The position numbers and the translations under genes were made by a program. 64,000 nt of DNA, taken from Cunninghamia lanceolata (lineage: Eukaryota > Streptophyta > Pinopsida > Cupressales > Cupressaceae). The number at the start of each line of letters is the position of its first letter. Position 1 is the stretch's first letter. Of the stretch, positions 20,514-31,862 are shown in pieces. Below the pieces are notes generated by a model. It did no database searches. It saw only the letters and a program-made list of their open reading frames with translations, and had not been told where the DNA came from. Location of the stretch: NCBI GenBank assembly GCA_027924645.1, contig BSBN01000040.1, positions 372,001 to 436,000 on the forward strand, in the 5' to 3' direction.

Positions 20514-22212
20514 TGTATGTATAAACGCAAGGCCAATACATGCATTAAAGTATGGTCACAAACACATCGAACACACCAAGCACGGAGAAGACACACCAAT
20601 CACATAGAAAATAGTAACAGGCACGCAAAACACGGATAAGACAGTTGCAGTCATGCAGAACACAAAGAAGACAGTAAGTGCATAAAAGACACATTAATAC
20701 ATAGAAGACATCCATGATTTCTTTTCTTTTCTTTTTCTTATATATATGAAATGCAGATGCAAGTACTAGAAAGTAAACAAACCTCCCATAATACAGAATG
20801 CACTCATCGCGCAAATCTTTAAACTGTATACATAGGGCAACACACACGCAAGACACGCAAAACCTCCCAAAATGCAGACTGCATATGGTGCAACATACAT
20901 GCCAAACAAAGCAAGCATGCCAAACACACACACTTTGAAGACGCGGAGAAAACACGATAAACAAGCGATGGAGTGTTCCTATTTTTAGGTTCAACACCAT
21001 CTCAGGCACATTATAGGCACACACTGATGATTGGGCTTTGCCACAACAATCATCAAAGACATTCTTAAGGGTTAAGTTAGTCATAGAACCGCTCCCCGCC
21101 TCTACAGAGGACTTTTGAAAATGATAGGATGATGCAATCTGCTTCGAGAAATACACCACCCCCGCCTTCGCAAAGGGCTTAAGATAAAAAGGATATACGT
21201 GATATCCTGCCTCTATAGAGGGCTTACATGATTGATTGATTGATTGCAAACAAACTTAGGATGTAGGAAGCACTCATCAAGCTAGTCTTTAAATCGCATC
21301 TGAGGACAAGCACATTGCTAACATCTATAACAGACATCTTACCTTATATATGCCCCCACCTTAAGGTGGTTGAATCATGCATCAATATCAAGCATGTTAA
21401 GGTAGAAAGAAAACACACAAGGGAACACAAGCTCTCACAAAGCCCATGCCCCCCGGAGGTGACATGTACTTCACGATCGCCAAATGTTTCAACAAACACA
21501 TCCTTGCAAGAAACATGTTAGTGTCTACAAAATCATGATAAACAACAACATCAATGCATATGATTAACCACACAAAGAGCCAAGGATATACTATGAATTT
21601 GGAGTTTGAGGATAACCATGGGGTTATATCACGAAGCTCTCCGAATCGAGTACCGCCAAGGCTAGATTCAAAGACAAACAAAGGTGCACAGAGCAGTAGT
21701 ATTGTTAAGGTTTGTAAATGAGATAAAAACATCATCATAATCACTACACGGAAAGCACGAGTGCTTCTGCTAGCCAATTGTCAGATAATTTATTACAACC
21801 CCATCATCATATTAGGAACTAAGTCCATTTTTTGATTGCTCTCGAAAGGGACACTAGGTCCGCATTAGTATAAATGTTTTTCATCACTGCCCGCTAGATA
21901 GAAACACTAGAGGAAGGGAAACAATAAATCAGAGAGGAGAAACAAGTGTCTTAGGGACAGTCATGTAGGAGGGTGCCCATAGGTCACCAACCACAACGCT
22001 ATGTCCGTAAGACACAACACACAACAATGAAATCAGAGAGAGACAATATAGAAGAATGTTGATACAAATAGAAGAAGGTCACAACAGAGGCGGTCTCCTA
22101 GTATCCCAGACCTTACAAGAGAATCAGGGGTCATCCCAGGAGGCCTAAACAACACATAACACATCACAGGGGAAGCATATCATGAGAGAAATAAAGGATT
22201 AGAAATACTTAC
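20514..22212 (-). other. 3' non-coding region of element 2
   Basis: About 1.7 kb shared with 51787-53464 of element 3. A 234-codon open frame on the minus strand (20545-21249) is not conserved as an open frame in element 3, so I do not call it a gene. Short repeats of CCGCCTCTA..AGAGG type occur at 21096-21220. It is separated from the ORF by a strong minus-strand splice donor at 22213/22212 (CAG/GTAAGTAT), so part of it may be intron. Confidence 0.6.
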
Positions 22213-22227
22213 CTGGTAGCACCATCA

Positions 22228-24252
22228 TTAAGAACATACACATTTAGGATATCTCTCACGTTGTTTTAATATTGTATTAACATTAAGTTTAGGATGACAA
22301 GAGGCTTTCTTTTCTTTAAAGGGATTATATCCAATGCCGCTTGAGTAATGTGTTGAAGTCGATTCTATAGGTACTCGTATCCCTCGTTCATTTATACCAC
22401 ATCCATTACCTAGGTAGTCACAATTTTTATAGAGGATTTTAAATCCTCGACCATAGAGGGATGTCATTTCTTTAGGGGATAGTGAAGCTTCATAGGTCTC
22501 GTAGTTTATGGTATAAGTGAGAGTATTATTTTTATTTTCTACCAAGGGGACTTTAGGTTTCTTAGGTGCTTCAAAAGATTGCTTAGGTGAGATCGATACA
22601 ACTTTTAATGTATCAAGGATATTAATTTTATATTTCTCTATACTACAAGGATTAAAATCTAATGAGCCCCAATCATCACCAAAGAGTGCTTTCAATGGTA
22701 TAGAATCTTTCACAACATCATTCGTAGCTAGAGGCATTGATGAATCAGCTCGTAAACTGGTTAAGCTCATATGATTGTAAACTGGTTTTTGCTTTTCAAT
22801 GTGTAAACAGCTATTTGGTTCAGGATCTGCATGAATAGTATGAAGTTTACCTTTGACTATAAATTTGATTGAACGATGTAGGGTGGAAGGAACTGCCCCT
22901 AATGCATGAATCCAAGGTCTACTAAGAATCATGTTGTAAGATAAAGAACAAGGCATGACATGAATCAGGGTAGGCACAAGCACATGTCCCACTTGTATAG
23001 GTACAATTATAGTGCCTATGGATTGTCGTCCAACATTGTCAAAACCACAGATACTTAACATTTCTGGATTGATGGCAGATGTATCAACTTTAATCTTATG
23101 TAATAAGTCAATGCCACAAACATTAAGAGCTGATCCATTATCAATCATAACTTTCTTAACCAATGTTTTGTTTATTGGGACAAATATTACAAGAGGATCA
23201 TATTGGTTTTGAACTTCAATTGAAGGTAATTCCTATGGTTGAAAGAGAATATCTATTTTTGTTGCATGCATACGATCCAATACGGCTACTACATCATTAG
23301 GCTTAACAGTAGGTGGTACAATCACCTTTTGTAAAGCTTCTTGGAGCATTCCATGGTATGTAGGCGAGGTTTGTATTAAATCCCAAAGAGAGATTTTAGC
23401 TGGAGTAGCACGAAAATGTTCGACAAGATCATACTCTTGACCACTTTTATGAGTAAGTTGAGGTGGTGGAGGGAGCATAGGTTGAGAACATGGAAGAGAG
23501 ACAGACACATGCGGTGCTTGCTAACTTTGCTTGTTATTACAAGTGTTGTATGTATGAGCAATTACATTGTGGTGTGGTTGTTGTAACACATTTTGAACAC
23601 CTTGAACCGTAATCACTGACTTTAAGCAAGAAGGTGTACTAGATGCCCCCCGCACAATCATCTTAGGAATATTGCTACAAAATTGATTAATGAATATTGA
23701 ATTAACGTTGTTTCCCTCTTGATTGCACCCAACATCCATCCCTAAAGGATTTAATGTGAGATACCTTTTCTCATCCACTAATGCTACATCTTGGCCAGGG
23801 AGAGTAGTGGGAGGAGAGGAAGGTACAATATTGATAAGAAGATTAGGTGTTACATCATTGATAGGGCTATCCATGGTCTTCTCATCTAATGTTCTTGGTC
23901 TTTCAACTATAGGAGAAGGAGGATAACTTATGGAATCATCATCATCGTCATCACCACATATTTTAGCTATTAAATCCAAAGCATTAAGAGAACTTTCACT
24001 CTCATCATTCTTAATGTGTTTTGTCAAATCTCCTATGACCCAAGGGTATGTATTCATGAGAGAAGTGAAGTTGTCAAAATTAGATACATAGTCAAGGATT
24101 TCAAATGAGGATCATTTAAATATATCCTTGTGATACATAGCTTGTAAATAAGTGAGCACATGAGGTTTCATATTAAGAAATTTGTAGAAACTCTCGAAGT
24201 TTTTGATATATGCATGTAAAGATACCAAAGAGAAATGAGATGAAGATGCCAT
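22228..24252 (-). pseudogene. Protease plus G-patch ORF of element 2, three nonsense codons
   Basis: From the minus-strand ATG at 24252 one frame of about 675 codons runs to TAA at 22228, interrupted by TGA (24114), TAG (23523) and TAG (23235). An unfamiliar N-terminal part precedes an acidic, proline-rich middle. Then comes a segment parallel to the Tat pre-protease region (EYDLVEHFRATPAKISLWDL), the retropepsin site MIDNGSALNV, ILSRPWIHALGAVPSTLH, and a G-patch-like GRGFKILYKNCDYLGNGCG. RT, RNase H and integrase are absent, and 15 nt past the stop lies a strong splice donor. DNG in place of DSG is seen in other plant Tat proteases. The protein would resemble a protease-only derivative of a Tat element; whether it is ever made is unknown. 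Confidence 0.7.
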
Positions 24253-25011
24253 AATGAAATGTCTTGTAACATCAATTCAAAATCAGATTTTAAGAGCTTT
24301 TCAAAAGTATGCAAGAGACAAGTGCAAAACTATATGCCAAAAATGACCTAAAATGCTTGATTTTTTGTACTTTTTCAATGCAAATGAATGAAAGAAAAGG
24401 TGTTGTAAGGATTTTAATCAGGGGAAGCAAATTATATGTTTGATATCAGTCCAATACAGCAATAAGATCCTTTACAACACACTCTTGATGTAAATCTATG
24501 ATGATGACAAGTCAAAATATAGTGAAAATATGGGATATTTTCACCAAATCTCAATGCAAAAGAGCATAACAAAGGGTGTTGTGAGGAAAATGATGATGGA
24601 AAACAAATTAGATCAGTAATAATAGCCACTTAATGTCAAAATATCCATCACAAAACACTTTTAGTGACACTCAAGATCAAACCCTAGTGAAAATATAGCA
24701 AAAATAGGCTATTTTTCACGGTTTTTCAACTCCAAGACCTAGAAAAAGGAGTGTTGTAATAAAATTTAGGAGGTGAAGAAAATAAAAGCAATGATATTAG
24801 TCACCTCAATCCAAAAAAATTGTCACAACACACTTGGAGTGCAAACTAGGCCAAACCCTAGGGCAAAAATAGCAAAAATGTGTAGTTTTTCACCAAATTT
24901 TCAATACAAGAGTCCAATAAAAAGGTGTTGTGAAGATTTTTAGGAGGGGAAGAAAATAATTACCTTGATGAAAACCAATTAATGCAAAAATACCCTTCAC
25001 AACATGCTACA
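24253..25011 (-). repeat. 5' leader of element 2: four ~185-bp units, each an inverted repeat
   Basis: Units begin near 24398, 24575, 24750 and 24921 with GTGTTGT and contain the complementary ACAACAC about 80-100 nt later. Most also hold GTGAAAA..TTTTCAC (perfect around 24518-24540). Homologous units are in element 3 at 54600-55400. Confidence 0.75.
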
Positions 25012-25088
25012 GTAGTATACACTTAAATGCATGTAAGTCAACTATCATTCACAGGATGGCAAGAAAGATGCTCTGATACCACTTAAAA
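25012..25088 (-). mobile_element. Internal region 1 of the LARD-like element (last part, with PBS)
   Basis: Starts with the duplicated GTAGT and is colinear with 28807-28883. It contains the primer site at 25070-25081, minus strand TGGTATCAGAGC, the complement of the initiator-Met tRNA 3' end, 7 nt from LTR B. Confidence 0.92.
25070..25081 (-). promoter_or_regulatory. Initiator-Met tRNA primer binding site (int1)
   Basis: 12 of 12 match to the standard plant retroelement PBS TGGTATCAGAGC. Confidence 0.95.
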
Positions 25089-26869
25089 TGTCCCTTATAG
25101 GAACAATACTAATTTTACTCTAAATTATCAATTTCCAAGCAAACAAAGGTCTAGAGAGTACCTTGGCTTGATTTAATCCCTGCAAACAAGTTAAAAAATA
25201 CTTACAATAATATTTCTCACAATTAAGTTAACATGGTTAATAAACTTGTAATGGCATTATTAATTCAACTCAACCTAACTATCTAGGAGACTCAACCATA
25301 AGAGAGTTGAGGAGTTTGACTTCGATGGGGTGTACTGGATACCCTAGGCCCAAAAGTAGATATACCATCCTCCTTGGCCTCATGTGGCCCATGCCATCCA
25401 TATGAGGTGGTCTACCTAGTGAGGTATCCATTATCTAGTTATCCCCTCATCTTGTCATTTCCTTTCGCTTTCTCTATGATAGGAGAATGAGATTACAAAA
25501 GGTGTCCTAGAAGCCATCTCTTCTAAGCCCAAGGGCAGTACCCTTTGTACCCCCTTGGACCAAATGGGGTTATTCAATCCCCCTATAGGGGTGGCATACC
25601 TAGAAGAGTGCCCCATCTCTGTTATCCCTCTTGCACCACATTTGCTCCATCATAACATTCATACAAGAATCCACATTAATGCATAATAAACTAATCAAAC
25701 TTCATAGTTGCAAACAATCATATCAAATGTGTTATCATTATTTATCATATGACATTTATAATAAGAAACATCATGTTAGATACATCATACTAGGAGGATA
25801 AATCTTGCCTTTGTATACTTAGAACTCTTAAGGATTTCATTCCTTCCTTCTATGCTATGTGCAACCCAATATCCTGCTACATATGTATTCCAGATCTTTC
25901 TATGTTGAATATGGATTCAGATATATATATTTCATTTAGACATATATTCCTCTTATATTCAGTCCATATATTCCTTCTTCTATCCTTTATACCTCTACTC
26001 TAAATCTGCTCTTCATCATCTCTAAATCTGCTTTTCATCTTCTTTAAATTGAATGATATTGCCTTTTTGATGAATATGTCAGAATACATATTTCTCTCAG
26101 AATATATCTCATGAATTCTCTTTTGAATATATATATATATATTCATAAACTCTAAAATATGTTATCCTTTTGCTTTTTAATTCTACTCACATACATTCTC
26201 CTTTGTATACTATCGCTGCTCCATTATTTCCTGCTTTATCTCTTTCCAAATTCTATATATATATCTTTATTTTTCCATACAAGGTATGATTTTAAACTCT
26301 ACTAAAAATCGAATGATTTCACATTTAGAACCACTCCCACTTCGTTTCCTGCCCCCCTCCAAACTTATCAATTTATGCCTTTTATATGTGAATCGCTGCA
26401 CCCATTGCTAATCGCTACATCCTTATCTTAGTCATTACCTTTTTTTTAATAGGCTTGAGCACCCCTTACATATCCTTGTTTTATAACTTTGTTAATACGA
26501 TTCATATCCCTTTTTATAGGAGTGACTCCTTAAGACTTTTGTCTTACTTGAGCGTTGCCCTCTATCATATTAATTTGTTTATTCATATATATATATTTAT
26601 ATATAATATAGTAATATATCCTTTAATAAGTATATTATATATTAAATATTAACTATATTAAAATATTTATATAATACTGTTATTTAATATTATTTATTAA
26701 ATATATTATAAATTAATAATAATATATTTATTTATTAAATATTAATACATACATAATTATTGCCTGAAAGCACTTATGACAAACCCCATAGTTTAAGAAG
26801 GCAACTTCACCATGTTATCATGATGTTTAAATCTTTAATTTAAACAATGCCTTATATCGGGACATCACA
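25089..26869 (-). repeat. LTR B of the LARD-like family (1781 bp)
   Basis: Shared LTR between the two internal regions, with TGTCCC and GACATCACA ends. It lacks about 20 bp of LTR A near 25480 and has a shorter AT tract. Confidence 0.9.
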
Positions 26870-27544
26870 GTCCACCCCACCCAAAATTGCTTGTCCTCAA
26901 GCAATTACAATTTTTTTTAAGATTCCAATTCAATTCCCTTGAGGGATTGTTGTTAGTATACCCACCTTAGTTCCACTACCCTCATTGTTCTTTAAGATCA
27001 TAAAGTTGATGATGTTCCCTAAATGACAAATATTCTTATGGTTCATGTGATTGTATTTTCCAATATCTCTCAACAACAAGCGTTGGTAACTAATGATGTT
27101 TGAGACAAGTTTCTCTCATTTAAACTTGTTATTAGACTTGAAGCACACACATAGATATACATAATACATGATGCATACGTAAGACGTGAGGTATACCCCT
27201 AAATACATGCGAGGCGTGGACCCTACACATAAGTACATTTGATACACGTATGAAGAATATATAGAGATATACAGAATATGTGAAGTATACACACATAAAT
27301 ATATGGAAAGCATGAATCATACATGTGATATACATGTAATACATGAAGTATACACAAAGCATTTACACTTAATACATAGAGTATGGAACATACACATAAT
27401 ACACAAAAGTATACGAAGCATGAAGCGTGAACATAGTATGTAATACAAGTATACGCACGTAATACATGAAACATATAGCATACACTTTGATACACAAGGC
27501 ATGAAGCATACAAAGTATACGCACGTAATACATGAATATGAAGT

Positions 27545-28105
27545 ATACACATGAATACAAGTAAGTCATAAAGTGTGCACCTGATCATACATAAGTCATG
27601 GAGTATGCATTTGAACACACATAAGTCATGTAGCATACACTTGAGCATACAAAGTCATGGAGTATACACTTGAATACATGTATACACGAAGTCATAAAGT
27701 ATACAATTGAATACACAAAGTCATGGAGTATACACTCGAATGCGTAGTCATGAAGTATGCACTCGAATACAAAGTCATAGAGTATACACTCGAATACAAA
27801 GTCATGGAGTATACACTCGAATACAAATACAAAGTCATGGAGTATACACTCGAATACAAATACAAAATCATAGAGTATACACTCAAATACATAGTCATGA
27901 AGTATGCACTTGAATACAAAGTCATAGAGTATACACTTGAATACAAATACAAAGTCATAGAGTATACACTTGAATACATAGTCATGAAGTATACACTTGA
28001 GTACAAAGTCATAGAGTATACACTTGAATACAAATACAAAGTCATAGAGTATACAATCGAATGCATAATCATGAAGTATACACTTGAATACACGTAAGTC
28101 ATGAA
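27545..28105. repeat. 27/33-bp tandem repeat array (int2)
   Basis: Same unit and extra-6-bp variants as at 3547-4110 but with a different order and number of units. Open frames of 160 codons (minus, 27692-28174) and 124 codons (plus, 27723-28097) result from repeat phase. Confidence 0.85.
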
Positions 28106-28864
28106 GTATATGCCAGTCACAAAATATGAATACACGTAAGTTGCATTAATACATGTAAGTATACTGTCAGACAACTAGAAAGGGGATTCAGTGCATCCCA
28201 TACTACATTGCGGGTCCGTCCACCGTCCCAAGGTCACCAAGTATACACATGAGTACACGTAATACTAAAGTATACATAGGAAAGAAAGATCATATATAGC
28301 AATGTAACAAGTCTCAAGGACTATGTGGGTTCAACCATAAAGATGGGGGAGTGGAACGTGATGAGGTGTCCCAAGTTTCCTCTACCATAGGCCCAACAAC
28401 AAGACCTTATCCTCCGTTAGCCTCATGTGGTCCTTAACCATCATCATGTGGTGGCATACCTAGTGAGGGCTTTATGCCATTCCCATCCATCACACCATCC
28501 GTTCCTCTTATGATTGAAGATCCTCCTTTTCATTTATTTCAATAATTGATTCAAGTGGGGATAGTCTGAGAGGTTGCAATAGGATGTCCTAGATCCTCAA
28601 CCCTAGGCCCAACAGCAAGACCTTATCCTTTGTTGGCCTCATGTGGTCCTTAACTGATGGTTCAAGTAACCATCATCATGAGGTGGCGTGCCTAGTGAGG
28701 GTTCATTCACCATTCCCCCTCCTTGCAATCCTTTCTCATCCTTTCCTTGACCAGTTATTGCCAAATTCATATCATTATCCATAACATCAATAATATACAC
28801 AGTCATGTAGTATACACTTAAATGCATGTAAGTCAACTATCATTCACAAGATGGCAGGAAAGAT

Positions 28865-28876
28865 GCTCTGATACCA
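28865..28876 (-). promoter_or_regulatory. Initiator-Met tRNA primer binding site (int2)
   Basis: Minus strand TGGTATCAGAGC, 7 nt from LTR C. Confidence 0.95.
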
Positions 28877-28883
28877 CTTGAAA

Positions 28884-30611
28884 TGTCCCTTATAGGAACA
28901 ATACTAAATTTACCCTAATTAATCAATTTCCAAGAAAACAAAGGTCTAGAGAGTACCTTGGCTTGATTTAATCCCTGCAAACAAATTAGAAAAAGCTTAC
29001 AATAATATTTCTCACAATCAAGTTAACATGGTTAATAAACTCGTAATGGCATTATTAATTCAACTCAACCTAACTATCTAGGAGACTCAACCATAAGAGA
29101 GTTGAGGAGTGTGACTTTGATGGGGTGTCTTGGATACCCTAGGCCCAAAAGTAGATATACCATCATCCTTGGCCTAATGTGGCCTATGCCATCCATATGA
29201 GGTGGTCTACCTAGTGAGGTATCCATTATCTCCTTATCCCCTCATCTTGTTATTTCCTTTCCCTTTCTCTATGATTGGTTCCTTTGAATTTGCATGTCTA
29301 TGATAAGAGAATGAGATTACAAAAGGTGTCCTAGGAGCCATCTCTTCTAAGCCCAAGGGCAGTACCCTTTGTACCCTTGTACCCTTTGTACCCCCTTGGC
29401 CCCAATGGGATTATTCAATCCCCCCTATAGGGGTGGCGTACCTAGAAGAGTCCCCCATATTTGTTATTCCTCTTGCACCACATTTGCTCCATCATAACAT
29501 TCATATAAGAATCCACATTAATGCATAATAAACTAATCAAATTTCATAGTTGCAAACAATCATAGCAAATGTGTTATCATTATTTATCATATGGAATTTA
29601 TAATAAGAAACATAGGGTTAGATATATCATACTAGGAGGATAAATCTTGCCTTTGTATCCTTAGAACTCTTAAGGATTTTATTCCTTCCTTCTATGCTAT
29701 CTACAACCCAAATTACTGCTACATATGTATTCCAGATCTTTCTATGATGAATATGGATTCAGATAGATATATATTTTTCATTTAGACATATATTCCTCTT
29801 ATATTCAATCCATATATTCCTTCTTCTATCATTTATACCTCTGCTCTAAATCTTCTCTTCATCATCTCTAAATCTGCTTTTCATCTTCTGAAATATGTTA
29901 TCCTCTTCCTTTTTAATTCTACTCTCACATACATTCTCCTTTGTATACTATCGCTGCTCCATTATTCCCTGCTTTATCTCTTTCCAAATTCTCTATATAT
30001 ATATATTTTTTTCCATAGAAGGTTTGCTTTTAAACTCTGCTCAGAATCAAATGATTTCACATTTAGAACCACTCCCACTTCGTTTCCTGCCCCCTCCAAA
30101 CTTATCAATTTTTGCCTTTTGTATGTGAATCGCTACACCCATTACTAATCGCTACATCCTTATCTTAATCGTTACCTTTTGTTTAATAGGCTTGAGCGCC
30201 CCTTAGATATCCTTGTTTTATACCTCTGTTAATATGATTCATATCCCTTTTTATAGTAGTCGCTCCTTAAGACTTTTGTCTTACTTGAGCGCTGCCCTCT
30301 ATCATATTAATTTGTTTATTCATATATATATATATATTTATATATAATATAGTAGTATATCCTTTAATACGTATATTATATATTAAATATTAACTATATT
30401 AAAATATCTATATAATACAATTATTTAATATTATTTATTAAATATATTATATATTAATAATAATATATATATTTATTAAATATTAATACATACATAATTA
30501 TTGCCCGAAAGAACTTACGACAAACCCCATAGTTTAAGAAGGCAACTTCACCGTGTTATCATGATGTTTAAATCTTTAATTTAAATAACGCCTTAATATT
30601 GGGACATCACA
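28884..30611 (-). repeat. LTR C of the LARD-like family (5' LTR, 1728 bp)
   Basis: Outermost right LTR; ends GGGACATCACA at 30611. It lacks a segment near 29885 present in A and B, and has its own small indels. Confidence 0.9.
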
Positions 30612-31069
30612 AATTTCCAATTATCCAAATATAAAATTGTAATTCAAGAAGTTGATAGATATTCAATATAAGAAGAACATATATTCATCTGCCATAACAC
30701 AAAGCTTACGATCTCATAATTCAACTTCTCAAGATTCCATTCATATATTGAAAATAACTTAAACATAGAGTAACAAAAATGACCTATCAGCAACACAAAG
30801 TTTGTCAAAAGATCCTATAAGCATCGAAAGGCTTAGAATATATAGCCTTGTCATAAAATAATTGTCTTTGAAATAATAACGGCTTCTTGAAGACAACTGA
30901 TTAAAAGATAAATAATAACAAGTCTTTAAAATAATATTTTTTCAAAGCAAGTTTTAAAGAAATAACATAAACATATGAAATGTCATCACGTGGCAGTAGT
31001 TTGGTCTTCCTCACGAATCGCTTCACTCTCCTTGTCATGTTTGCCAGCAGCAACTGAGTCCACCTATGC
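30612..31069. other. AT-rich flank, nothing recognised
   Basis: No open frame, repeat or RNA gene that I can support. Confidence 0.5.
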
Positions 31070-31862
31070 TCAAAGTTTTGCCTTGTAACTCCTGTACCTA
31101 GAGATTATGGGAGTTAAAATATTGCCACTTGGAGTGATAGCAATGTGTATCCTAAGTTTCCATTTGTTTATTGTCCTCTCCACATCTGCTAACCCTTTGT
31201 TGATATCATTAACTTCCACTTTGAATGTTCTGAGGTAAATTGTCATATTCCCGAGCTTACCCAATGACACCAGTAATAGTATCAACACCAACGATTTCCT
31301 CAGTGAGTGTCTTATTGAAGGATTGTTTTACTTCTCCTACATCACACAAATTTTCCCCACCTTCATCTAGAATCTCAGTCTCTAAAATTTTATAGTTTTT
31401 TCGGATGTCTATAAGGTTAACACGGTACTAATTGAGAATTCCCCTTATCTCACTATTATATTGTCCAAGCACAGATAACTTCCATTCAAGAGCATCTAAC
31501 CAAGAAACAGAGTCATTTTCTTTAGGATCATTCAAAATCTTCTCAGCCATTAGGATATTCATAGCAATCTTAATAATCTCCTGCACCTCCTTGGAAACCA
31601 TGAGCAAGCCACCTTCCTCCTTTTTTAGATTTTGTAACTCTATTGCTAACTCTTTTCTTTTATCAGTTATAAGACCATATAATCTCATAGCCTCCTCAAT
31701 ATACAATAGACAATCAAAAGTAACTTTTTCTATCCATTGTTCGGTGGCTTTGGCTAGAGTTTGATATCTCTTAATTTGTTGTAGCATACTAGGATCCATA
31801 CCATTAACAGTAATGCTAGGAGTTGCATCAAAAGACTAAGAAGTAATATTCAAAATAGATTG

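Larger units (their letters stand above)
19268..25011 (-). mobile_element. Non-autonomous retroelement 2 with a single LTR (5.7 kb)
   Basis: Begins TGTTTAGGTG and ends CATGCTACA, flanked by GTAGT (19263-19267 and 25012-25016). The empty site is visible at about 28803-28820. The left end is an LTR (19268-20496) homologous to those of the element at 50527. Next come a PPT, a 1.7-kb 3' region, a protease/G-patch ORF with three stops, and a structured leader. The right (5') LTR is missing although the TSD is present, which suggests an internal deletion reaching nearly to the LTR end. No RT or integrase. Confidence 0.85.
26870..28883 (-). mobile_element. Internal region 2 of the LARD-like element (2014 bp, uninterrupted)
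   Basis: Starts with the PPT region next to LTR B, then a conserved segment (26870-27130), the GTATACAC repeat field (27130-28280), CCTAGGCCC modules (28357-28470 and 28580-28705) and a PBS at 28865-28876. No gag or pol. It serves as the unoccupied reference for both insertions in internal region 1. Confidence 0.9.
1064..30611 (-). mobile_element. LARD-like tandem composite: LTR A-int1-LTR B-int2-LTR C
   Basis: Three LTR copies begin TGTCCCTTATA and end GGGACATCACA on the plus strand, at 1064, 25089 and 28884. They are separated by two copies of the same ~2.0 kb internal region, the first split by two younger insertions. A 12-nt site matching the complement of initiator-Met tRNA (TGGTATCAGAGC on the minus strand) lies 7 nt outside LTRs B and C but not beside LTR A, so the orientation is minus and A is the terminal 3' LTR. 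The internal regions encode no gag or pol, which fits a large retrotransposon derivative. The 3' end (GAGGACAAGC, then a G-rich tract) resembles the end of Tekay/Del chromovirus pol plus polypurine tract. The outer flanks (TGAAA left, AATTT right) do not match. This fits unequal recombination between two insertions better than one insertion event. Confidence 0.85.

Noticed and set aside
20545..21249. 234-codon minus-strand ORF as a gene
   Set aside because: Its homologous region in element 3 (about 51820-52590) is not open in the same way, the composition is repeat-like, and it has no motif.
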